A DNA stretch of 64,000 nucleotides. Source: Sipunculus nudus (Eukaryota > Annelida > Sipuncula > Golfingiida > Sipunculidae). The translations under genes and the position numbers were made by a program. The notes under the pieces are model-generated. The model was given only the letters and a program-made list of their open reading frames with translations, was not told the DNA's origin and did not search any database. How positions within the stretch are numbered: the first letter of the stretch is position 1; each line of letters starts with the position of its first letter. Positions 11,899 through 24,076 of this stretch are shown in pieces. The DNA lies in NCBI GenBank assembly GCA_026874595.1, contig CM049317.1, positions 72,005,618 to 72,069,617 on the forward strand. Reading direction: 5' to 3'.

Positions 11899-13508
11899 CA
11901 TCGCCTCTTCCACCATCTATTCCTGTTCCTCTGTATTAAGTGTTTGAATCATGGACAAATAAAGATAAGGTCATTTCATGTGTCTTTTATTTTGTGAAGT
12001 CCCGTGAAGCATATAATCAAAAAGTCTTTACTTGTCTTCAACATTAAATGTTCCAGATGAAGTTACATAAAGGGATGAAAGTTACTATTCTTAATAAATA
12101 TGCCCACAGACTAAGTGTTAACATTAACATAACCGCGGAATGTACACCTTATTTATTCCTATCCAGGAGAGTGGGCTGGATATGAAACTATGGATCTGTA
12201 AGATTAGTAATGTTAATTTGCCAATGGTAAGGGACACCTGTTCTGATTTTGTGTTAAGGCATATTTCTCAATTCTACTGCAACCATGAGCTATTCGACCG
12301 CAGTGTCTTACTGCAGTGAGAGGGGAATGACGCTTCCTTCGACATTGTCGGAAGCAGAACACAAGGCCCTGACGGAGCTAATGACCACAAGTAACACAAG
12401 CAAAGTGTGGCTGTCTGTGGGGCGTAAAATAACTGAAATGTGGCTATATGTTAATGGATCTAAAGGTTACTGATTTAATAAATCGTTTTAAACATAAAGA
12501 AAATCAATTAATTTAATATTCTTGAGAATCTTGAGATACCCTTATCGCTATTTATAAGTATATCATGAATTGAATCCATACCTTTTTAGACAACAATGCA
12601 ATTTTGAACACGAATTTTTTTTCACTTAATAATTAATTTGTATAAATACAAGTTTGTCATGTTCAACGAACCCAATTGGTACACTGGCCGATCGGAGTGT
12701 AGGGCGGTGGGTGGAAATCTGAGGATTATTATTCGACATCTAGAAAGTTTCTAAACTTAAAGTGGAAAAAAAAACAAAGAGGATTTCTGGGTTAGTTGGA
12801 GAAAAGATGATTTGGTAATCGACACAGCAGATAAAGGTATGTGTTGGAACGTCGCAATAACTGAGAAAAAGTACTCAAATTGTGCGTTAATAAGTGCCAA
12901 TATGATCACCTGTTCAGTAACAATCGAGGAACTGGTTATAATTTCTAATTTTAATTTAATAGTATAACGTACATCATACATTAATGTAGCTCAAGATGCA
13001 TGTGTATGGTTTTCAGTGCTGAGATATCAAGTTGAGAATTATTTTGAGAAAAACAAAGGAATGGAGTTATTTTGCGCAGTGATCATGTTCTCGAACCAAA
13101 TAAGTTGGAGGATGTATAACTGCAGTCTTCCCGCTACCACTGTTTGTCACGTAAAAAATCCAAAAGTAGGTGTGAAATATAACATGTTCTTATTTTACTT
13201 AAACACTCTGCTTACAATTATTAATTTTTAATTATATTGTCCAAACCACTCTGAAATGAATTCCAAAAAGAACTTTTTTTTTTATTTTATCCCTTTTTTT
13301 ACTCTTTGGAATGCTGTCATAATTCTGGAACCAATGTTATTTCAATAACTGTGTTCTAAGTCCTAGGTAGCATTTACATGATGGTTTATGAGACAGGTAA
13401 AGAAACTTGTAAGATGCATTATGTAATTCACAGACGAAGATGAGGCAGAAATAAGAAACTCCTCTTATTCAGCTTGCCTGTGCCACAATAAACAATGTGA
13501 TAAGTCGG
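11899..13508 (+). pseudogene. Receptor unit B: degenerate two-CTLD gene
   Basis: Exon 1 relic (11899-11964) has lost the ATG and its donor is AT instead of GT. Exon 2 (12259-12465, 207 nt) is fully open and keeps SYSTAVSYCSERGMTLPS and KVWLSVGRKIT, with an AAG acceptor and a weak donor. Exon 3 and the first part of exon 4 are deleted; the exon 4 remnant is 12658-12836. Exon 5 (13017-13165) is open, with FCAVIMFSNQISWRMYNCS and the CTLD2 cysteines, but is 1 nt short and shifts frame at the donor. Exon 6 (13434-13508) is intact in frame. No membrane or tail exon follows. With the start, one splice site and one and a half exons lost, the unit cannot make the full receptor. Confidence 0.85.
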
Positions 13509-13889
13509 GTAACAAAATACTCCTGGTCGTTAATAATCAATGCCTAGCCAACTTTAAATATAGATATTATAGATACTTTCTCAACGTAATTTTAACCACG
13601 AAACACTTATGTCTTGTTCCAATTGTCTCATTTTACTCTTTTTCTATTGTACATGTCTCATGTGAGGATTCACTTCCATGTGTACTTTATTTGGCCTACG
13701 TAAGGTATTTGTGAATAAATGAAGCAATATAGCTGAAACGTTGTTAATAATTCTATTCTCAATTCTTTCACAAACATTGACATATGTATGTATATATTTG
13801 TACTTCTCTATGTATTTTTATTTGTTATGATGTTGAATATTTATGTATGTTTATAATATCTGTTTGAAATAAATATTTAAACAAAAGTG
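13509..13889. other. Unit B 3' flank, no exon seen
   Basis: The sequence departs from the receptor introns soon after exon 6. No transmembrane exon could be found. Confidence 0.4.
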
Positions 13890-14200
13890 TTAACAACATG
13901 TTCTATGCTACCATACTTCCTATCCCCTCCCGATATTTCTTGGTGGGGGGGAAATAGATACTATTGGCACGTGCGAATCATAGGGGCCCCTTTGCCAAGC
14001 CGCTCTGACCTTTATTCCCCTTTCCGGCCGTTGTAACAATGCTTGCTATGCTTCTAAACATCCTACACACTCCCGATTATTTTTGGTAGCAAATAGCTGC
14101 CATTTGCGCGTGCTATTCATCCTGTCCTTCTACGTCCGCTCTGACCTCCACTCTCCCTGGCGGCAGTTTTAACAATGCTTGCTGTACTACTCATTTTTCG
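13890..14200 (+). repeat. GC-rich minisatellite C, short array
   Basis: About two and a half units of a roughly 125-bp repeat contain ATGCTTGCTATGCTaCCATA, a CCCC/TTTTTT stretch, GGTAGCAAATAGCTGCTATT and a GGCCGCTCTGACCTCCACTC block. Related arrays lie at 47105-47890 and 52504-53315. All three end about 310-320 bp before a receptor ATG. Confidence 0.85.
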
Positions 14201-14515
14201 TAACCGTAGTGAAGTATTCTAGTAAGAAACAGCTGGCAAAAATCAAAAACGTCTGATAAGCTCAGTTACAGGCCACTACCGAAAACCGGCAGTTCCCCGA
14301 CGGAAAATATCTATACAGTTACATGTTGAATTATATAACCATGCTCATATCTGATTAATTATGAAAAACAAAATCAAAGCATGTGGTTTTCTTGCTGTAG
14401 AAATTGATTATGTTAATACGTATCCTATGACTCTCATTAAGGCTGTTTATTTTACGAAATATTCAACAGAGGACAGTGTTATCAAAACTTTGACTGCAGT
14501 CATTAGTTTTACAAT

Positions 14516-17281
14516 ATGGATCGCCTCTTCTGCAATCTGCTCCTGTTCCTCAGTATAAATTATTTGAATACTGCTCATGGTCAAATAATAGGTAAGGTCA
14601 TTTGTACAAATCTCTTCATTTTTTTGTGATACGGAAGATTTTCCGAAATCGATCATTTAACATGTGCCTGTTTTTATTTGCAGTCCCACGAGGCATATTA
14701 TCAAACGTTTTTATTAGTTTACCATACTACTAAATATGCACACGGTCTAGCATGTAATTTTACGTGTGAACATAAAAATAACAGCGGTACGTACCCCTTA
14801 TTTATTCTCGTCCATAAGAGTAGGCTGGATATGAAACAATGACTCTGTTAGATTAGTAATTTATATTTGCCATTGCTATGGGGAACCTATATTCTGATTT
14901 TGTGTTCAGGCATGTTCCTCAATTTTACTGCACCCATGAACTATTCGACCGCAGTGTCTTACTGCATTAAGAGGGGAATGACGCTTCCTTCGACATTGTC
15001 GGAGGCAGAACACAAGCCCTGACGGAGCTCTTGACCACAAGTGTGGCTGTGCGCGGCGTAAAATAACTGAACAGTGGCTATATGGAAATGGATCTAAAGG
15101 TTACTGATTTAATAAATCGTTTTAAACATAAAGAATATCAATTTATTTAGTATTCTTGATAATCCTCATATACCCATAACGCTCTTCATTCGTATATCAT
15201 AAATTGAAGTCATGCCTTTTTAGATAATGCAATTTTGAACACGGTGAATTTGTCAGGATACAATATCACTCTCGTGTGTAACAGGACCACTTCATGGTAC
15301 ATTCAATGTTTTTTTTCATATTAGAGGAGTCAATGTCGGGAGTGCGATTTCTTTTAAAAAACGCGATGGGAAACAAACGGTGTTTAGCAAAAAGGAAACA
15401 CAATGCATGGGTTGTTCAAGCTGTTCACTGCTTCCATCAAGCCGACGGCGCACTCATTTACAGCAGAAGTACGTTCATTGTGAAATAAGGAATTGATTGT
15501 CGTACATTCTATGATATAAAAAAGAATAAACTATGTGATATGGAGTGTTTTGATGAAACAATTAAGGTTTAACGATCCCTGCTTTTTTTTCAAAATGTCA
15601 CGTATGTCTAGCATAGACCTGTGCTCGTGTTGAGGGAGGCTGTATATGGGTCATATTTAAAGCACCAAACTGGTATGCTGGGCGTTCTGAGTGTAGGGCA
15701 GCGGGAGGAGATCTGTGGATGTTATCTGAACTTAAAGTGGACAAAAGAAAAAAGGAGTTTTGGGTTGGTTGGCGAAAAGATTACTGGGTAACCATCACAG
15801 CAGATACAGGTATGAGTTTGAACATCACCGTGTTTGAAGAAAACAAAGTATTTAAATTATGCGTTAATAAGTGCCAATATGATCACCTGTTCCTTAACGA
15901 CCGAGGAAGTGGTAATATTGTCTAATTTATATTTATTAGTATATGAGTATATTAGTATAACAAATATATGAACACCAAAAATGTCATTTTAGGTCACGTA
16001 TATCATATATCATTGTAGGTCAACATGCATGTGAATGGTTTCCAGTGCTAAGATATCAAATTGAGAATTATTTTGAGAAAGACAAAGGAACGGTGTTCTC
16101 ATGCGCAGTGATCAAGTTCTCGAACCAAATTACTTGAAAGATGTATAAATGCAATCATTCTGCTGCGACTGCATGTTACGTAAATAAATCCAAAGGTAGG
16201 TGTGAAATATTACATGTTCGTTCTTATTTTACTTAAATACTCTGCTTACATTGATTATTACATTTTTTAATTATATCGGCACACCACCCTGAAATGATAT
16301 CCAAACAAGACTTTGTTTTATTTAAATCCCACGTTTACTTATTAGCATGCTGCTGACAATCTCCCTTTCTTGCTGCCAAAATTCTGTAAACCACTGTTAT
16401 TTCTATAATGGAGCTAAATTCCTTTGGTAGAATTTACATGATGTTTGTATGAGACAGGTGAAAGAAATCTGTAAGATGCATAATGGGTTTCATAGACGAA
16501 GATGTGGCAGAAATAGGAAATTCCTCATATTCTTCAGCTTGCCAGTATCCAAATAAACAATGTAAAAAGCCAGGTATCAAAATACCGCTAGTTCTAAATA
16601 TCCATGCTTCGCAAGTAGTTTGTTGTGCTGGTTTGTAATCTCAGCTGTCTATTCTACTGCCGTGTACACATAAACAGAATGATAGCAGACAACTGTTACA
16701 ATATCATCAAAGAACCTCTTCACTCCTGATTAGAAATTAAGATCGATGTTTCCAGTATGTTACATCGTTGTGTTATATTAATTAACATTATACATATCTT
16801 TGGTACATTTTCCTGCTGTAACGTTTCGAAGTGTTAAATAGCAATATTCAAGGATCCAAAGTCAAAATTCGAATATATATGTTTCCAATATTAAACAAAT
16901 GTAAAACTACGTCCGATAATTTGGATAATTTACACGTGACGCCGTCCAACCTTGCATTCGATTGAAATGATACAACCTAGAAATATGTATGAACGTTGTT
17001 CATAATATATAACTTTGGTTATACACGCTTTATGCAAATATACTCATATCTTCTGGCGATTCCTTACATTGAGAGAACATTGTAAAGCACTTCATTTTAA
17101 ATCATACTAAATCTAAATGTCATTGTTAATATCAAGCGTTCCGACTCTCATGAATGGTTGTAAAACGACTAGACGGTGATAAATGTAGGTCTATTTGTCT
17201 TCATAAAGCACCTCCCACAAAACTCTGATATTCTTTCGTTGTAGGCTCCGTGTTGATAACAGTTTTACTGGGATACCTCTA
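14516..17281 (+). pseudogene. Receptor unit C: pseudogene with exons 1-6 and a cut exon 7
   Basis: Exon 1 (14516-14591) is intact and encodes a signal peptide (MDRLFCNLLLFLSINYL). Exon 2 (14910-15099) is 17 nt short through small deletions; the frame hits TGA just after AEHK. Exon 3 (15325-15468, 144 nt) is open (GNKRCLAKRKHNAWVVQAVH), though its last CTLD1 cysteine is replaced. Exon 4 (15594-15809) has a CAA acceptor, an early TAG in CLA-stop and a 24-bp deletion. Exon 5 (16046-16195) keeps 150 nt but has TGA for TGG in the SNQITW motif. Exon 6 (16496-16573) is open. Exon 7 begins at 17245 (GSVLITVLLGYL), then reads TAA and is cut off near 17281. Several independent lesions mark it as dead. 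Confidence 0.92.
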
Positions 17282-17502
17282 ACCACTTCCTGACTCATTA
17301 GTTCGGTCGCTACTAGACTCAACCTTGTTTTATTGTCTTAAGCTTTTTCTTTGTAGATTTTGTTTGCCTAAACATCAGGTGTAAAAAATATGTTGGTTGG
17401 CCCTCTGTCTGCCTTGGGCAATTTTTGCTAATTTGCATAAAACAAAATTTCCGCCAAAATAATGCGAAAATAGCAAAAATGCCATAATTACCTTTAAATT
17501 TG
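17282..17502. other. Short spacer between unit C and the inverted-repeat element
   Basis: Nothing recognisable is seen. Confidence 0.4.
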
Positions 17503-18330
17503 ACATAGAAGGTCATCCAATACATGCATTCTGGGGTATTATGACCCAGAGAATTCATTTTTGGTATTGTTTAAGCTGTTCTCTCATTAAAAAAAAACTG
17601 TAAATATACTGAACACATGATTTGGTTAGTATATATGTTCCGAAGCATTCTGCAGATCGATGGTAATAAATTAAACACTAAAAGAGATGTAGATGAGATG
17701 ATCAAACATCCTGGAAAACAGCTGTTATGATTATTAAAAATAATATGCTCCTTTTGTTACCTATATATGACCTTCATAATGAATCAATAAGAGCGAAACT
17801 GCCATTATCCACACAGTTTTTTTATTCTCCCCCCCCCCCCTTGTGTCACGTCGAGGCCCGATATTTACAACTTAGTGAGATTTGACTTAGTTGAAGGGGG
17901 ATTATGTGAGCATAATTTTGGGTCCATTTAAATCAAAATGGCACCTTTACGGAAACTCATCTTTATTCAGGGTAAATGTAACAGTTGTATATGTTTGCAT
18001 ATAATATTAAAGGTACTTGCAAGATAAAAGATTATGTAAAATTTTGTAGAGTGTATTATGAAGGGTGTATATAATACGAACGGACAAAGCTGCCACATGC
18101 ATTGAAAACTAACTAATCTTTCAAAAATATTTATATATAATTATAGCAGGGTCGAAAAGCATTACAGACAGCAAAGTCATACTTGAGGTCCCATCCCCCC
18201 CCCCCCCCCCCCCCTTTTCTCCAGGACTTTCATGCAGTCTTTATATATTTTGTCAAAGGTTATTTAACTTTGGACTTCCAAATGTGGCCGCTAAACTTCA
18301 CAGACGTAGGATGTATATTTTTTTTTTTTG
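17503..18330 (+). repeat. Left arm of the long inverted repeat
   Basis: Pairs with 20475-21301 in inverse orientation. It contains poly-C tracts at about 17829-17840 and 18187-18214, matched by G-runs on the right arm. Confidence 0.75.
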
Positions 18331-20130
18331 CGCCTCACACGAATCAGAACGACAGGCACATGTCAAGCCATGCAAATTCCTGCGCATAATAAACTGATAC
18401 ATGTAACAATGCTGCTGCAAGCTTCCATCAAAATCATATAGCCATAAGCATCAAATTAACATGGATTATTTGTCTGCTATGTTGTCACCAACTATGTCGA
18501 CTTGCCAGTGCAAGCTGAACTCATTTCTCCACTTTCTGTAGCTAAACCAGAAAAGACTATTACTTTATATTTTATATTAAAATTTACAGCTTTTAAGAGG
18601 AAGGTTACCCAAATGAGCATAAATTTAATCTTTTTTTTAAATTGATATTATGGAAACATACAAATTTAGTCAATACCAACATATGACAACTGATGTTAAT
18701 GAACACACGCTTCTGACGTCATTTCTGTTATCAAATATTCCAGGAACACCTGAAACCTTCAGCGCAAAAAAAGTCATGTTATGTAAACAATGATGACAAT
18801 GCGCTGGAGTTTTATGAAATGCCGTCGGCGTTATCATAATGAGGTAAAAAAAGTCTTTCTGAAACTTGGAACTTAAACAATGCATGAGCGCAAATCGGCA
18901 ACATATAGATGTATTCCCATGTATTCACACAGAAAACACTTAGGTTACATGCAATTAATCGTATAATATTCAGCTTGAATATAGAAACACGTAACCATAA
19001 TTAGTAATGTCAAATTTCGATCTGTGAGATGATATCGCAAATTAAGGGTTTATACTTGTATCTAAGAGACTTGAAAATGCAGACAACAAAATGATTTGCT
19101 GTGAGCACCCTGAGACTAAAATATCGCTAATTAATTACTCATATACATTTATTTATCCATCAATTAATGCACAAGGATGATTAAGCTACATTTCTCATGA
19201 AAATAAAAAATGATGATGACCTTGGACTTTATATATAAATGGTCTTATGGGGAAGGGGGCTCTCATCTCAAGGAATAGTTCGCTATGGGTTGGGACACAG
19301 ATATCGAGAACATCTCAGTTAAGCTCTTGTTTCATTAAAGTCAACTATATAGATTAACGTACAGCCAAAGCTGTCGATGGCATGCATAAGAAAAAATTAT
19401 TATGAAATATTACCATACACATTCTTTTCCTTATTGCTATATTTAAATTTATGAGAATTAAAATGTATTTTCTACCTTATTAAATAATGTCGCCAAACTC
19501 ATATGTCAGCTATAGGATCTTATTTCAATATACAAGATCTGGTTTGTAAAAACATTTTTTTCAGCATTCCTCTTTGTTTGCACCTAGAGTTCTGAATTTG
19601 AATAGGGAGTCTACATATTAGGGTGCAAGTTAAAGCTTGCCTTGCTTTAAAGAACTGATATGATTTATAAATGAAATAAACGACACTAAAACGGTGCTTA
19701 TGGTGAGAAATATTACAGGTCTTGGACTTGAAACCTTTAGCCTATCCTGCTGTCGATTCTAGATTGGTCAAGAAATAATTTCCCAGGAACATTTATGTCA
19801 GGAAGCCCGCAGAAGATCATTCATGCTACAGCTGAATCAGTGAGGACCGAGTGCATGTCAGGCGGGTTGAGACTATACTAGTTGATTACGAAATTCACCT
19901 GTCTGATCTGTGTAGCCGTGTTCCTACCTTACCCACAGGCATTTTTCTCCATTTACTGAGTTTCTTTTTCTCAAAACATATTTATTTATGTACTGGTTGC
20001 ACAGTGCCACTATACGTTAACAAAAGCTTTTGAAGAGGTTGGAGCATACTAGTATTTGTGATCTGAGCCGGACAGATACATTACCAGGATATCATCAAAA
20101 AGTAGAAAGTAGTCAAATACCACTGGTTCC

Positions 20131-20338
20131 GCCAGGATTTTCATCAAACTGTGCTGTTTTTCATTGAACATGTGTTTCAGGGTAAACGAACTCCATGCAT
20201 GGTTTGCGCTGAAAAATTACAATGGGCCTGATTTCGCCAGGATTTTCATCAAACTGTGCTGTGTTTTTCATTGAACATGTGGTTCTCGGTAAACGAACTC
20301 CATGCATGGTTTGCGCTGAAAAATTACCATGGGCCTCT
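20131..20338 (+). repeat. Two-copy direct tandem duplication, period 104 bp
   Basis: The block starting GCCAGGATTTTCATCAAACT at 20131 repeats at 20235 with only a few changes and ends at a GGGCCT both times. It lies inside the spacer of the inverted-repeat element. Confidence 0.9.
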
Positions 20339-20474
20339 TTTGGGATAGAAAAATCTCATGGTTGTAAGCATGCAGGAACTTCTTCAGAATTTAAAGGATT
20401 GTTTCATGTGTATTATCCTATTTCTCTACAACATTTGTATTGAAGATGCTAATATATTGACAGAGCAAACAAAT

Positions 20475-21301
20475 AATAAACCAAATACACCCTAAGTATG
20501 TAAATGTTAGCGTCTACATATGGAATCCACAGTTATATAACCTTTGACAGCATGTGTAAAGACTGCATAAAAGTCATGGAGAAGGGGGGAGGGACTTCAA
20601 GTATGACTAAGCTGTCTGTAATGCTTTTCGATCCCGCTTTTATCATATATAAATATTTTTTGACAGACCAGTTAGTTTTCCATGCATGTGACAGCTTTTT
20701 CCATTCGTATATACACCTTTCATAATACACTCTTCAAAAACTTACACAATCTATTGTCATGCATGTCCGTTTAATATTATATACAAACAGATGCAACTGC
20801 TACATGTGCCACGAATAAAGATGAATTTCCGCAAAGCAGCCATTTTGATTTAAATGCACCCAAATTAAGCTAACATAATCCCCCTCCAACTAAGTAAAGA
20901 ATCGTATAAGTTGTTAATAACAGGCCTCGACGTGACACAAGGGGGGGAAATAAAAACTGGCAGTTTCGCTCTTATTTTATCATTATGATGGTCATAAATA
21001 GGTTACCAAAAAGCATATTATTTTTATGATGTATAACAGCTGTTTTTCAGAACTTTTGATCATCTCATCTTCATCTCTATTTAAGTTTTTAATCAGTTTT
21101 ATTAATTACCCTGATGATCTGCATGATGCTCAGGAACATAGTCCTTATCAAATCATGCGTTGAGTATATTTACAGTTTTTTTTTTCAAATGGGAGAACAG
21201 CTACAGTGCAAATGGTGGGTATTATGACTAAAACAATACCAAACATGAATTCTCAGGGTCATAATACCCCAGAATGCATGTATTAGATGACCATCTATGT
21301 C
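20475..21301 (-). repeat. Right arm of the long inverted repeat
   Basis: Reverse complement of the left arm. It includes CTAACATAATCCCCCTCCAA and the partner of the TGTCACGTCGAGG block. Confidence 0.75.
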
Positions 21302-22906
21302 TAGTTATTGATTAACGCCATGTTAGGGGCAGTGGACTGTAAACTGTGTATAAATCCGATTATCCTCAACCTTAACACCAAACTCTGTCAAATTGCTGCT
21401 TTATGCATAGTCGTTTCGGTTCCTCTATAAATATGTTAATTAGGGCAGTATTGAGGTAATCAGGGGTCAAACGGTCATGAAAATCTAGTGACTCATCAGC
21501 GCTGAAAATAGGTTGAAGAATCAAATTATATGAAATCCCTGACCCCTGAGGCATAGAGAACAAATGAATTTATACCATATCGTATCTTTTTTTCATGTTC
21601 AGCCAATGAAAAAAAAATAGCCAGGCCATATATAATCCGAAAGGGGCTAATGTAGGGGCCAAGATCTTTCTTCTTAAAAGGCCATGCATTGATATATAGT
21701 TGCTTTTATTAACATGGTTATGTGGGAATCAGCAGGCACTTGAGAGCTGTTTACATTACAGATCAAACAGCATACTTCAAATCCTAAATGGCTGCCAATA
21801 TGATGGCCGTCAATTTCGTCAAATTTATTCATTATCATTATAAATGCAATTATACATACCATGGGTGATTTAGTGTAAATGTCATTCTGAGTTGTTTACT
21901 GTAAAAGAAGAATTGACTCCTTGTAATACAAATAATGCCAGGTGTAAAAGAATATATAAAAAGGATTGTCAAGCTGATTATAATGAAAGGATGCGTCTTT
22001 ATCTCTTGTTTAGTATAAGCAACTAGTTCTGTAGTTCTAGAATAACTTTTTTTGTAATTATGCCATTTCAATTTCCCCTACCCCTAATAACAAAGTTTTT
22101 TTTATGTTTAAAAATTATTTAGCATGTGTAAGCATGTTATATACCCATTTATAACATACCATGAAACCATTTGGTCTATTTTCCCCCTTAACATACATGA
22201 TGATTCTTCAGTTTCTAGTTCTTGGCCAAAGGTAAAAGTTTCATGAACTTTCGGCCAATACTGACCTAATATGCACATTTTATATATCTGTATTGGCGAA
22301 AAATGTATCTTTAAGGCAAAAAGCCGTGGAAGCTTGGTGAAATTAGTGAATGTCTGTCATCCCCGGAAATTACATCCATATTCACTGAATGACAAATGAA
22401 AACTTAATGATATGTCAGATATTTACCAGTCTAATAAATATTCGGCTTAACTTTATTCCTCCTTATTTGAAATAACTAGTTTACGATTTTATGTTACACA
22501 TTTGTACAGAACTTCAAATAATTAATTTAGCAATTCATGATCGTTGACAACAGAGTCTATTAAAAGTCATTTTTTCCCTCTCTCTGGAAATGATGTCGTC
22601 TCAGCTGAACAAGGGAATGTTGTTTTTAACATTATATGGAATTACATGATAAGTGAGGGACAGATCAAGGGTGTAATAACACGAAAGAGTTAAAAGCTCA
22701 AATATTAACACTTTTTATGCCTGTGGAATGATTTTTTTTCCAAAAAAGGCAGAATACTTGGAACAATTTCGGAAATTCATGTTCAAAGCGTTAAACATTT
22801 AATTTTTTGGGGAGGGGGGGTAGTCACCCCAATAGTGAGACTTAATTGGTGATGGTACCATGTTTTTATCAACTGCGGAGAGTTAAATGGTATTTCTTAT
22901 TTCCAG
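21302..22906. other. AT-rich DNA between the inverted-repeat element and unit D
   Basis: No exon 1, 2 or 3 of a receptor could be found upstream of unit D. A G-run occurs near 22812-22819. No other element is recognised. Confidence 0.4.
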
Positions 22907-23304
22907 AATGGCGCATTAGTTTACATTGGAACTGTGTGCGTCAAGTAAAAGGTTGAATTTCGGCAATTTTTGGTGTGAAAAACTGGTACACTGGGCGATC
23001 TGACTGTAGCTCAGTCGGAGGACATCTGTGGACGTAAAAGTTTTTTTTCCAAACTTTAACTGAAAAAAGTAAAGAAAATTCTTTGGATCGATTGGCGGAA
23101 AGATGATTGGGTGATCGATAAAGCAGGTAATGGTATGGTTTGAAACCTCCTCGTAAATGAGAAAAAAAGTAATAAAAATATGCGTTAAAAAGTGCCTATA
23201 TGGTCACCTGTTCAGTAACAACTGAGAAACTCATGACATATCCTAATACGTATTAATTAATATAACAAATATATAATAACAATATATATATAAATATATA
23301 TATA

Positions 23305-23341
<37 letters not shown>

Positions 23342-24076
23342 TATCAGGTTCTGTATATCGTTTTATAATATAGCTCAAGGTGTCCATGACTGTCAGTGCC
23401 GAGATATCAAGTTGGGAATAACTTTTTCAAAAGACAGAGGAACGGGATTTTGATGCGAAGTAATTACTTTCGGGGACAAAATAAAATGGAGGATGTATAA
23501 GTGCAATCGTACGGCTGCAACTGTCAAATATATCAAAAGGTAGGTTTGGAATATTACATTAATTATATATTAAAAATTACATTAATGTTATAATATAACG
23601 TAGTTACTCTGATACTATGCTTGTAATTATTATTAAATATGTAAACAGACTTGAAAGAGTTCTGGTTCAAAGTACTTTTATTTATATAGCGTGCTATCTA
23701 GCACTTTTTATACTGTCCATTAGTCTAAACCCGGTTTTCATTGACCATATTATTGATATGAGTTTAAAACTACATTTTGTTTCATTTAATTACCGTAAGC
23801 CTTCAATTATCAACCAATGAATTTTTATTTACTCGCGGAGTGTTCAGCAAACGGTACAGAGATTGATTAAAACAGAGTCGCTTCATGGACCAGTTATATG
23901 ACGCGGTGAATTTCTCACGGGACCATCCCAGGAGCAATGCAGCTATGTCAAGTATCGCGGAAATGACCGTTTTAATGTCAGTATACGCTGTAATCAAGGA
24001 AAGGTCAGGAATCTTCGAGGGAACGCCTGGATCAGGAATTTATGCACCGCACTTGGTGTACACGATATACCAGTAG
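22907..24076 (+). pseudogene. Receptor unit D: relic exons 4 and 5 plus a divergent tyrosine tail
   Basis: Exon 4 relic (22907-23126, 220 nt against 240) is frameshifted but keeps NWYTGRSDC-like and WRKDDWVIDKA-like codons. Exon 5 relic (23397-23539, 143 nt) is also frameshifted. No exon 7 is visible. The exon 8 homologue reaches TAG at 24074-24076. It carries SKRYRD, then an in-frame TGA, then from 23885 an open tail with QLYDAV, SVYAVIKERSG, GIYAPHL and VYTIY. The first two tyrosine motifs match unit F in sequence and in their 29-residue spacing. The rest of the tail differs, so D comes from a separate sub-lineage. Its tail reads better than its ectodomain, which is odd for a uniformly decaying copy. 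Confidence 0.8.

Larger units (their letters stand above)
17503..21301. mobile_element. 3.8-kb element with long imperfect terminal inverted repeats
   Basis: The left arm (about 17503-18330) is the reverse complement of the right arm (about 20475-21301), with scattered mismatches. Matching phrases include GACATAGAaGGTCATCcAAT at the outer tips, TACATGCATTCTGGGGTATT, TGTCACGTCGAGGCC beside a C-run, GAAAAGCATTACAGACAGC and TATGCAGTCTTTA-like blocks at the inner ends. The spacer (about 2.1 kb) has no long frame or transposase motif. The structure suggests a fold-back or long-TIR non-autonomous DNA transposon, or an inverted duplication. I found no convincing target-site duplication. Confidence 0.7.

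Noticed and set aside
23617-23820. Hydrophobic 67-codon frame as the missing membrane exon of unit D
   Set aside because: No similarity to exon 7 of unit F at base or residue level, no phase-1 acceptor, and no basic stop-transfer segment at the right place.
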